Below, one piece after another: positions 1 to 6,159 of a stretch of 19,740 bases of DNA. The notes beneath the pieces are model-generated. The model made no database searches. It was not told the origin of the DNA and saw nothing but the letters and a program-made list of their open reading frames with translations. The stretch comes from Gemmatimonadota bacterium (GTDB taxonomy: Bacteria > Gemmatimonadota > Gemmatimonadetes > Gemmatimonadales > GWC2-71-9), in contig QHTS01000118.1 of NCBI GenBank assembly GCA_003220905.1, forward strand, positions 1 through 19,740, read 5' to 3'. Both the position numbers and the translations under genes were made by a program. Position 1 is the stretch's first letter. Each line of letters begins with the position of its first letter.

Positions 1-2
1 TC

Positions 3-152
3 GCGGAGCGCTTCGTCTTCGTCACCGGCGACCGCGCGCGCGACGAGACGCGCCGCTTTCTCGACGAGTGCGGCCAGCCCGCGGTGATGAAGCCCTACGA
101 CTTCAACGACCTGATCAGCGCGATCGGGAAGGTGGCGGGGAAGGCGGACTGA
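3..152 (+). CDS. C-terminal end of a response-regulator receiver (REC) domain protein, 5' end outside window
   Basis: The last 49 codons of a longer gene are open from the window edge to the TGA at 150-152. The translation reads AERFVFVTGDRARDETRRFL and then a VMKPYDFNDLISAI segment. This matches the last third of a CheY-like receiver: the beta4 strand with the conserved Thr (FVTGD), then the conserved Lys-Pro (MKPY) before the final helix. The fold accepts a phosphoryl group from a histidine kinase on an Asp that would lie upstream of this window. The FLDECGQP style is common at the C-terminus of hybrid sensor kinases, so the full protein may be a hybrid kinase and not a stand-alone regulator, but this cannot be decided here. 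Its 3' end overlaps the end of the convergent murB gene by 38 bases. Confidence 0.8.
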   Translation, partial: AERFVFVTGDRARDETRRFLDECGQPAVMKPYDFNDLISAIGKVAGKAD

Positions 153-1206
153 CCACCTCCGGCTCGTAGGCGAGTCGGATGCCGAACTGCTTCTCTACCC
201 CGGCCCGAACCTCTTCCGCCAGCGCCAGGAGGTCCGCGCTCGTACCGCCGAGATTCACGAGTGCCAACGCGTGACGGGTCGAGATCCCTGCCCCGCTCCC
301 CACGCCCCGGTATCCCTTGGGAAACCCTGCCTGCTCCACGAGCCACGCCGCCGGGACCTTCACGCCCCCGTCCGCCGGAAACGATGGGATCCCCTTCCAG
401 CGCCTCTCGAGGTCGGCGAAGGCGGCGACCGACAGCACGGGATTCGTGAAGAACGAGCCGACCGACCGGGTGTTGGGGTCCGCGGGGTCGAGCACCATGG
501 ACTTGCTGCGGCGCAGCGTGAGCACAGCCTGCCGCACCAGGCGGACCGCCTCCGTCGGGGTAATCGTCTCAAGCCCGCCGAGGCCGGCCACGGCACGCTG
601 CAGCTCGGGATAACGGATTCGTGGCTTCTGGTCAGGAGCAAGCCGCAGTGTCACCTCGAGCACGACGTACCGCCCGCGGTCCGCGCGCTTGAACCGACTG
701 TCCCGATAGCCGAAGTCACAGTCCCGCGCGGTGAACGTTCGCCGCTCGAAGGTGGTCCTATCGAGACAGGCGACGCTCACCAGCGTCTCGGCGATCTCCT
801 GCCCGTACGCACCCACATTCTGGATGGGCGTACCGCCCACCGTCCCCGGGATGCCCGACAGGCACTCGACCCCGGTCCAGCCGCGTTCCACCACGCTCTG
901 CACCAGCGAGTCCCAATCGACGCCGGCGCCGGCACGGACCTCGGGGTTGGGCCTGTCGCGCCACCCCATCCCGCCGATGGTGATGCGCAAGACGAGGCCG
1001 GGGAACCCTGAGTCGAGGAAGACGACGTTGCTGCCGCCGCCCAGCACGTACACCGGCAGGCGCCGCTCGGCGGCGTAGGCAAGCGCCGCGCAGACCTGTT
1101 CCCCGGTGTCGCAATCGACGAAGTAGCGGGCCTTCCCCCCAAGCCCGAGTGTCGTGTACGGGGCGAGGGGCACGTGTTCGCGCAGCTGCACGCCCTCATC
1201 CTCCAC
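115..1206 (-). CDS. murB: UDP-N-acetylenolpyruvoylglucosamine reductase (MurB)
   Basis: This is a 363-residue flavoenzyme that reduces UDP-GlcNAc-enolpyruvate to UDP-MurNAc with NADPH in the cytoplasm, an early step of peptidoglycan synthesis. The FAD-binding domain is clear: YTTLGLGGKARYF near the N-terminus, the VLGGGSNVVF loop, then CLSGIPGTVGGTPIQNVGAYGQE. The FGYRDSRFK segment supplies the Tyr typical of type I (E. coli-like) MurB. The GSFFTNP motif contains the catalytic Ser, about residue 251. The closing RLAYEPEVV carries the C-terminal Glu of the active site. Length and motif order fit a full enzyme, with a short Pro/Ser/Arg-rich tail after EPEVV. It is divergent from the histidine kinase and overlaps the receiver gene at its 3' end. 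No other mur gene is in the window. Confidence 0.95.
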   Translation of the reverse strand: MEDEGVQLREHVPLAPYTTLGLGGKARYFVDCDTGEQVCAALAYAAERRLPVYVLGGGSNVVFLDSGFPGLVLRITIGGMGWRDRPNPEVRAGAGVDWDSLVQSVVERGWTGVECLSGIPGTVGGTPIQNVGAYGQEIAETLVSVACLDRTTFERRTFTARDCDFGYRDSRFKRADRGRYVVLEVTLRLAPDQKPRIRYPELQRAVAGLGGLETITPTEAVRLVRQAVLTLRRSKSMVLDPADPNTRSVGSFFTNPVLSVAAFADLERRWKGIPSFPADGGVKVPAAWLVEQAGFPKGYRGVGSGAGISTRHALALVNLGGTSADLLALAEEVRAGVEKQFGIRLAYEPEVVSPPSPPPSRSR

Positions 1207-1288
1207 GCTGTCGTCCAGTGTTGCGGTGCCGCGACGGTCACTCCATTACAAGACGCTTGCCTGGAATGTACGGCCTGCCAAACTTCCC

Positions 1289-2782
1289 ATGATGATGGGA
1301 AAGCGCGCAGAGGCCGCCACTGCCACCCCCCGCGAAAGCGGGGACAGCTTCCGCCTGCTGGTCGAGGGCGTCCGGGACTACGCGATCTTCATGCTGGATG
1401 GCGCGGGACGCGTGTCCACCTGGAACACCGGGGCACAGCGCATCAAGGGCTACCGGGCCGAGGAGATCGTGGGGCAGCATTTCGCTCGCTTCCATCCTGC
1501 AGACGCGGTGGCGGCGGGCAAGCCGGCGCGGCTGCTCGCGCTCGCCGCGCGCGAGGGCCGCGCGGAAGACGAGGGGTGGCGAGTTCGGAAGGACGGCTCC
1601 CGCTTCTGGGCCAGCGTGACAATCACGGCCCTGCGGGATTCGGATGGCGCAGTCATCGGGTTCGCGAAGATGACCCGCGACATGACGGAGCGCAAGGAAG
1701 TGGAGGACGCGCTGCGTCGGAGCGAACAGAGCTTCCAACTGCTGACGGAAAGCGTTCAGGACTACGCCATCTTCATGCTGGACACCGAGGGGCGCGTCGC
1801 GAGCTGGAATGCCGGAGCGGAGCTCATCAAAGGATACCGCCCGCACGAGATCCTCGGCGAACACTTTTCCAAGTTCTATCCGCCGGAGGATGTGGCGCAA
1901 GGCAAGCCGCAGTGGGAGCTGCAGGTCGCGGAGCGGGAGGGCCGTCACGAGGACGAAGGGTGGCGTGTGCGCAAGGACGGCACGCGCTTCTGGGCCAACG
2001 CCGTGATCAGCGCAATGCGAGATGCGCACGGCGGGCTAGTGGGCTTCGCCAAGGTGACCCGCGATCTCACGCAGCGGCGCCGCGTCGAACAGGCGCTCGC
2101 GCAGTCGAACCAGGAGCTCGAGCGGTTCAGCTACTCGGTATCCCACGATTTGCGAGCGCCGCTCCGCGCCATCAACGGATACGCGCAGGCGCTGTTCCAA
2201 GACCACGCCGCCCAGCTCGATGCCGAGGGCAAGCGGCTTCTGACGGTGATCCGCGACAGCGCGAAGCTGGGCGGCCAGCTGATCGACGCGCTCCTCGACT
2301 ACTCGCGCGTGGGACGCCAAGCGCTCAAGCGAGTTCCCGTCGACCTCACGGCGGTGGCTGAAAACGTGGTATCGGAGCTGCATCAGACCCAGGGCTCGGT
2401 CGCCGTGGAAGTGGTGCTCACACCTCTGCCCCCCGCGAGCGGGGATGCTGCGCTGCTCCGCAACGTGCTGATCAATCTGATCGGGAACGCCTTCAAGTTC
2501 AGCGCAAACCGGGCACATCCGAAGGTCGAGATCGGTGCGCAAAACGACGGAACCGAGGTCGTGTACTACGTCAAGGATAACGGCGTCGGATTCGACATGC
2601 AGTACGCGGAGAAGCTGTTCGGCGTGTTCCAGCGGCTGCATCGTCCCGACGAGTTCGAGGGCACGGGAGTCGGGCTGGCGCTCGCGCAGCGCATCATCCA
2701 GCGGCACGGCGGGCGGATCTGGGCGGAGGGTAAGGTCAACGAAGGCGCGACGTTCCGATTCACCCTGACGGGGGCGGTCTAG
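1289..2782 (+). CDS. Soluble PAS-PAS sensor histidine kinase
   Basis: This is a cytoplasmic two-component sensor of 497 residues that should autophosphorylate on His and pass the phosphate to a receiver protein. Two PAS domains (about residues 20-135 and 140-255) are followed by a HisKA dimerisation domain and a HATPase_c domain. The phosphoacceptor lies in SVSHDLRAPLRAI (His about 286). The N-box is NLIGNAFKFS (Asn about 400), with the G1 box DNGVGFD (Asp about 430) and the G2 box GTGVGLAL (about 459). The HisKA type resembles that of phytochrome-like kinases. There are no membrane segments and no attached receiver. I chose the ATG at 1289, the first of three consecutive ATGs. An upstream in-frame start at 1154 would overlap murB and add a non-conserved leader. 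No strong ribosome-binding site is visible. The two PAS domains are very alike, and the signal sensed is unknown. Confidence 0.9.
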   Translation: MMMGKRAEAATATPRESGDSFRLLVEGVRDYAIFMLDGAGRVSTWNTGAQRIKGYRAEEIVGQHFARFHPADAVAAGKPARLLALAAREGRAEDEGWRVRKDGSRFWASVTITALRDSDGAVIGFAKMTRDMTERKEVEDALRRSEQSFQLLTESVQDYAIFMLDTEGRVASWNAGAELIKGYRPHEILGEHFSKFYPPEDVAQGKPQWELQVAEREGRHEDEGWRVRKDGTRFWANAVISAMRDAHGGLVGFAKVTRDLTQRRRVEQALAQSNQELERFSYSVSHDLRAPLRAINGYAQALFQDHAAQLDAEGKRLLTVIRDSAKLGGQLIDALLDYSRVGRQALKRVPVDLTAVAENVVSELHQTQGSVAVEVVLTPLPPASGDAALLRNVLINLIGNAFKFSANRAHPKVEIGAQNDGTEVVYYVKDNGVGFDMQYAEKLFGVFQRLHRPDEFEGTGVGLALAQRIIQRHGGRIWAEGKVNEGATFRFTLTGAV

Positions 2783-2812
2783 GTGTCGTAGGTCAGATTT
2801 CGCATTTCGGGG

Positions 2813-3655
2813 TTGCGCGGCCCAACGTCTTTTCAAAGATTGGGCAGCGTGACGGCTCCCGGCAGACGTCCCCTCCCCGCGCCGAAGGTCTACGGCGCCA
2901 AACCCAGCACCCAATCGAGCGACTCGAGCCCGGTCCTGGCCGGCATCATCGCGGGCATGGGCGCGGGGGTGCTATGGGCCTTGATCGCCTACCTCACACA
3001 CTTCGCCTTCAGCTGGGGAGCTGTAGGCCTCGGCGCGCTGGTCGGGCTCGCGGTCCGCAAAGCGGCGGGTCAAGGCAATCCGTCGCTCGGGATCACCGCG
3101 GCGGCACTCGCCACGGGCGCCCTGGTCTTCGGCAAGCTGCTGATCCACCTGTTCGCGTTGCAGCCGATGATCGAGGACGAGATGCTCGGGAATCAGGAGG
3201 CGGTCAACGTGGCGTACTTCCTGGACATGGCGCACCGACGGGCGTTCTCGCCGGAGCTCCAGGCCGCGCTCCCCGAGGTCGTCTGGTCGGATTCGACGCT
3301 GTTGTCGGATTCCGTTCCGCGGCCGCTGCGCGCGCGCATGCTCCAGGAGGCGCTCGACAGCGCCCGGCGGGCACCGCTCGTGGAGCGGAAGGTCGTGGTG
3401 CACCGGGCGGTGAGCTCGGTGGTGAAGATCATCGGCCAGCAAGTGGGCTTTTCCAAGGTGTTCCGCGCGGAGTTCGACTTCTGGGATGTGCTTTTCATCG
3501 CGCTCGCGATATCGGCGGCTTGGAGAATCGCGTCCAAGAGCAGCGGGACTCAGCACGCGGCAACGGTCGAGGAGGAGCGCGCCGCGAGCCTGGCCGAGGA
3601 GCGCCGCAGGCGACAAGAGGAGGTCAGGCGGGCGCGCGGAGAACCACCGAGTTGA
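2813..3655 (+). CDS. Unrecognised multi-pass membrane protein
   Basis: I do not recognise this family. The 280-residue protein starts with a Pro/Ser-rich cytoplasmic-type leader of about 40 residues. Hydrophobic segments follow near residues 41-62 (AGIIAGMGAGVLWALIAYL), 68-84 and 94-117 (LATGALVFGKLLIHLFAL). A soluble stretch of about 90 residues comes next, then another hydrophobic segment near 227-243 (FWDVLFIALAISAAW). The tail is a highly charged Glu/Arg-rich helix (EEERAASLAEERRRRQEEVRR) that probably forms a coiled coil. The start is uncertain: TTG at 2813 and GTG at 2849 are both in frame and neither has a good ribosome-binding site. The gene follows the kinase by 30 bases on the same strand and could be cotranscribed. 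It ends 9 bases before the tRNA-Lys gene on the opposite strand. A function would be a guess. Confidence 0.65.
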   Translation: MRGPTSFQRLGSVTAPGRRPLPAPKVYGAKPSTQSSDSSPVLAGIIAGMGAGVLWALIAYLTHFAFSWGAVGLGALVGLAVRKAAGQGNPSLGITAAALATGALVFGKLLIHLFALQPMIEDEMLGNQEAVNVAYFLDMAHRRAFSPELQAALPEVVWSDSTLLSDSVPRPLRARMLQEALDSARRAPLVERKVVVHRAVSSVVKIIGQQVGFSKVFRAEFDFWDVLFIALAISAAWRIASKSSGTQHAATVEEERAASLAEERRRRQEEVRRARGEPPS

Positions 3656-3664
3656 TGCTGCGAG

Positions 3665-3737
<73 letters not shown>

Positions 3738-3749
3738 TAACTGCAAAAA

Positions 3750-3888
3750 AACGTCACGCAACGTCGTCAAGCAAAAACCGTCACGCGAAGGCGTCACGCC
3801 GAAAACCGTGGTCGTGAGGTCGACGTATTCCAGCGCGACGTCTTTGTGAAACGTCTGTGCGCGACGTTCTTACTTGACGCCTCTTTTC
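3750..3888. repeat. Degenerate 13-nt repeats in the spacer between tRNA-Lys and tRNA-Glu(TTC)
   Basis: The spacer is packed with short units that start RACG. From 3837 the units begin at exactly 13-base steps: 3837, 3850, 3863 and 3876 (for example GACGTCTTTGTGA and GACGTTCTTACTT). Looser copies begin at 3750, 3760, 3777, 3790, 3805 and 3822, with steps of 10 to 17 bases. The pattern NNCGTC or GACGY plus about 7 pyrimidine-rich bases is shared with the next spacer. No gene is seen here. Confidence 0.7.
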
Positions 3889-3891
3889 CGC

Positions 3892-3963
3892 TGCCCCCAA
3901 GGGGAATCGAACCCCTGTTCCCACCTTGAAAGAGTGGTGTCCTAACCGTTAGACGATGGGGGC
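3892..3963 (-). tRNA. tRNA-Glu (anticodon TTC)
   Basis: This is a 72-nt cloverleaf on the complement. The acceptor is GCCCCCA paired with TGGGGGC, with discriminator A. The D arm is GTCT/GGAC and the anticodon stem CCACT/GGTGG surrounds CTTTCAA. The T arm is AGGGG/CCCCT around TTCGATT. TTC at 34-36 reads Glu codons. CCA is not encoded. It is the middle gene of the three-tRNA cluster. Confidence 0.96.
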
Positions 3964-3975
3964 TAAGAGCTTAGC

Positions 3976-4112
3976 GACGTCACGCAACAACGTCGAGCTA
4001 CAACGTCGAGAGAATTCGTCGCGCAGAACCGTCCCCTCCCTCATCCCACGTCTCTGCGCGACGCTTCTGCGTGACGCCCCCCGCTCGACGCCTCTGCTTG
4101 ACGTCTTCTTGG
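3976..4112. repeat. Degenerate 13-nt repeats in the spacer between the two tRNA-Glu genes
   Basis: Two exact-period blocks are visible. The first has five units starting at 3976, 3989, 4002, 4015 and 4028, each reading NNCGTC in its first six bases (for example AACGTCGAGCTAC). The second has units at 4047, 4060, 4073, 4087 and 4100, reading RACGYCTCTGCGY-like (for example GACGCTTCTGCGT); one unit is 14 bases long. A 6-base slip separates the blocks. The second block resembles the 3837-3888 block of the previous spacer. There is no coding potential of note. Confidence 0.75.
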
Positions 4113-4118
4113 TGTTCA

Positions 4119-4191
4119 TAGCGGTAACGGGATTCGAACCCGTGTTTGAGCCTTGAGAGGGCTCCGTCCTAGTCCCCTAGACGATACCGCC
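4119..4191 (-). tRNA. tRNA-Glu (anticodon CTC)
   Basis: This is a 73-nt cloverleaf on the complement. The acceptor GGCGGTA pairs with TACCGCT (one G-T pair at 1-72), with discriminator A. The anticodon stem GAGCC/GGCTC surrounds CTCTCAA, and the T arm is ACGGG/CCCGT around TTCGAAT. CTC at 34-36 gives the second Glu isoacceptor. It is the first gene of the cluster, just downstream of a promoter-like sequence. Confidence 0.95.
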
Positions 4192-4204
4192 ACAGCGCGG
4201 AAAA

Positions 4205-4233
4205 ATATCACTAGCCGCCCGCACGGCACGCAA
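4205..4233 (-). promoter_or_regulatory. Candidate promoter of the tRNA-Glu/Glu/Lys cluster
   Basis: On the minus strand TTGCGT (4233-4228) and TGATAT (4210-4205) are separated by 17 bases. The predicted transcript would start about 7 bases before the tRNA-Glu(CTC) 5' end, as expected for a tRNA operon. The call rests on pattern and position only. Confidence 0.5.
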
Positions 4234-4241
4234 CCCGACGG

Positions 4242-4269
4242 TTGACCTCGGCCGCGTTCTGCTTACCGT
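4242..4269 (+). promoter_or_regulatory. Candidate promoter of the diguanylate cyclase gene
   Basis: TTGACC (4242-4247) and TACCGT (4264-4269) are 16 bases apart on the plus strand. They lie about 35 bases before the GTG start at 4304 and are divergent from the tRNA promoter. The -35 box is good and the -10 box is weaker. Confidence 0.4.
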
Positions 4270-4303
4270 TAACCCGCCGCCGTCCCCAAGGGAGTGAGCG
4301 ACC

Positions 4304-5560
4304 GTGCCGCGAGCCGCGCAACAAGCGACGCACCACTACGAGGCCGTCTGGAAGGTCCTGTCGTACGGCCTCCCCGAAGCCCCGATCATTCTCGCGGCGC
4401 TCATCTACACCCACGCCAAGTGGCTCCAGGATCTGGTCGCCCCCCTGGCGCCGTTCTTCCCGTACGCGGTGTTCGGCGCCGGTGTGCTCCTGGGCTGGCG
4501 CTTCCACCGCAGCCGGCTGCTGTTCGCCCTGCTCCTGGTGACGCTCGCCGACCGCACGCTGCTGTATTTCGCGGTGGGGCACGACCTGGCGCGCGACCGG
4601 GTCGTACTCCAGGCGATCGGCGTCCTGCTGCCGCTCAACCTCGCCGCCCTGACGCTCACCGCGGAGCGCGGGGTGCTCACGCCACCCGGACTCGCCCGGT
4701 TTGCACTCGTCCTCGGGCAGCTGGCGCTCGTGGCGATCCTGGACCGCGAGGCGGCGGGGGCGACGGCCGCGCTGCTGCACACGCGCCTCTTGCCGCAGTG
4801 GCTGTTCGGGTGGACCTCGCTCGCCGACCCCGCCCTGCTCGCTTTCTTCGTGGCAGGCGGGCTGGTGGCGGCGGCCCAGCTCATGTCGCCCACGCAAACG
4901 GGACGCTCCTTCGCCTGGGCGCTGATCCCGACGTTCTTCGGCCTCTCGACGGTGCGCCCCGGGAATCCCGGGTTCTCGACGTTCTACCTCGCCACCGCGG
5001 CGCTGATCCTCATCGTGGCGGTGGCGGAAGCCTCCTACCACATGGCGTACCAGGACAGCCTCACCGGGCTCCCTGCCCGACGGGCCCTGAACGAGGCATT
5101 GCTGCGGCTCGGCGGTCAATACACCGTGGCGATGCTCGACGTCGACCACTTCAAGCGCATCAACGACCACCACGGGCACGACGTCGGCGATCAGGTGCTC
5201 AAGATGATCGCCGCGAAGCTGGCGCAGGTGGGCGGGGGTGGGAAGGCCTACCGCTACGGCGGCGAGGAATTCGCGGTGATCTTCGCGGGGCGGGGCGCCG
5301 AGTCGTGCCTCCCCGACCTCGAGGGGCTCCGACAGACGGTCGATGACACGCGCTTCATCTTACGGGCCCGGTTCCGCTCCAAGAAGAAAAAGGAGAAAGT
5401 GTTGACCGACCGGGGCCCGGGGCAGCGCGTCCCCGTGACGATCAGCATCGGGGTGGCGGAGAAGAACGAGCGCCACACGAAGTGGGATCAGGTGGTCAAG
5501 GCGGCCGACCGCGCGCTGTACCGCGCGAAAGAGGGCGGCCGAAACCAGGTTCAGGCCTGA
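4304..5560 (+). CDS. Membrane-bound diguanylate cyclase (GGDEF domain)
   Basis: This 418-residue protein should make cyclic di-GMP from two GTP. The N-terminal 245 residues contain about seven or eight hydrophobic segments (for example YAVFGAGVLLGW, ALLLVTLADRTLLYF, LATAALILIVAVAEA), giving an integral-membrane sensor of no family I recognise. The catalytic domain starts at YQDSLTGLPARRAL. It has the metal-binding Asp in MLDVDHF (about 279), the nucleotide-binding INDHHGHDVGD segment and the active-site loop GGEEF at 319-323. Late motifs include VTISIGVAE and ADRALYRAKEGGRN. No RxxD inhibitory site precedes GGEEF; that position is Gly-rich. A basic insert (RSKKKKEKVL) lies near residue 365. 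The GTG start has AAGGGAG upstream. The gene diverges from the tRNA cluster and converges with the methyltransferase gene 7 bases away. Confidence 0.9.
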   Translation: MPRAAQQATHHYEAVWKVLSYGLPEAPIILAALIYTHAKWLQDLVAPLAPFFPYAVFGAGVLLGWRFHRSRLLFALLLVTLADRTLLYFAVGHDLARDRVVLQAIGVLLPLNLAALTLTAERGVLTPPGLARFALVLGQLALVAILDREAAGATAALLHTRLLPQWLFGWTSLADPALLAFFVAGGLVAAAQLMSPTQTGRSFAWALIPTFFGLSTVRPGNPGFSTFYLATAALILIVAVAEASYHMAYQDSLTGLPARRALNEALLRLGGQYTVAMLDVDHFKRINDHHGHDVGDQVLKMIAAKLAQVGGGGKAYRYGGEEFAVIFAGRGAESCLPDLEGLRQTVDDTRFILRARFRSKKKKEKVLTDRGPGQRVPVTISIGVAEKNERHTKWDQVVKAADRALYRAKEGGRNQVQA

Positions 5561-5567
5561 CGGCCGG

Positions 5568-6149
5568 TCAGTCCGCGCTCTGCTCCAGCAGCTCGGACCG
5601 CGCCCGGCGCAGCCGCTCGAAGTGCGGCTTCTCGACCAGGTGGTAGAACGTGAGGATGGCACACTGGTCGAACAGCGCGGCGGCCAGGCCGAACGCGGAC
5701 AAGGTCGCGAGCGCCAGGCCGTACACCGGCAGATAGCCCACCGTATACATCGGGTTTCTGAGCCAGCGATACGGCCCGCCTGCCTCGGTGACGGTTCGTT
5801 CGGTGGGCGTGAAGAAGTTGCGCCAGTAGTACCCGTCGCCCAACGTGGCCGCGGCCCACCACTTCGTCGCGACTCCGACCAGCGCGAGGACGGCGCCCAC
5901 GGCGAACGCGAGGTCGTGCGGCAGCCCGACGCGGAGCGTGTTGGCGCTCACGAGACACAGCACGACGAAACTGACCGCGTCGTTGGCCATGACAAATGCC
6001 GCCGCGCGGCGGAAGCGCCGGAATGCCGGTTCCGTACCGTGGCGCCGGGTGAAGTGCGCGGTCCGGTCCTGCCGGTTGAGCGTGCGCCCGACGTACAGCA
6101 CGTAGACGAGCCGGCTCGCGAGGTGGTAGGCGAGGGCGATCCAGGTCAT
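5568..6149 (-). CDS. Membrane methyltransferase of the ICMT/PEMT-like family
   Basis: This is a 193-residue integral membrane protein with about four or five hydrophobic segments (for example NDAVSFVVLCLVSANTL, DLAFAVGAVLALVGVATKWW, GLALATLSAFGLAAALF). The C-terminal third carries the SAM-binding signature of the isoprenylcysteine carboxyl methyltransferase and phospholipid methyltransferase fold: GGPYRWLRNPMYTVGYL, then VEKPHFERL with the conserved Glu. The length fits bacterial members, whose substrates (lipid, prenyl or other small molecules) are mostly unknown. The ATG at 6149 has AGAGGA about 8 bases upstream, and that site overlaps the stop codon of the molybdenum hydroxylase gene. The two genes are 10 bases apart and probably cotranscribed. 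No link between the two activities is evident. Confidence 0.82.
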   Translation of the reverse strand: MTWIALAYHLASRLVYVLYVGRTLNRQDRTAHFTRRHGTEPAFRRFRRAAAFVMANDAVSFVVLCLVSANTLRVGLPHDLAFAVGAVLALVGVATKWWAAATLGDGYYWRNFFTPTERTVTEAGGPYRWLRNPMYTVGYLPVYGLALATLSAFGLAAALFDQCAILTFYHLVEKPHFERLRRARSELLEQSAD

Positions 6150-6159
6150 TCGTGTTCCT

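Noticed and set aside
3750..4112. CRISPR array reading of the tRNA spacer repeats
   Set aside because: Units are 13 bases, degenerate and contiguous without unique spacers, and no cas genes are nearby.
4211..5179. Minus-strand open frame opposite the diguanylate cyclase
   Set aside because: It is Arg/Glu/Gln-rich low-complexity translation with no domain, and the plus strand encodes the GGDEF protein.
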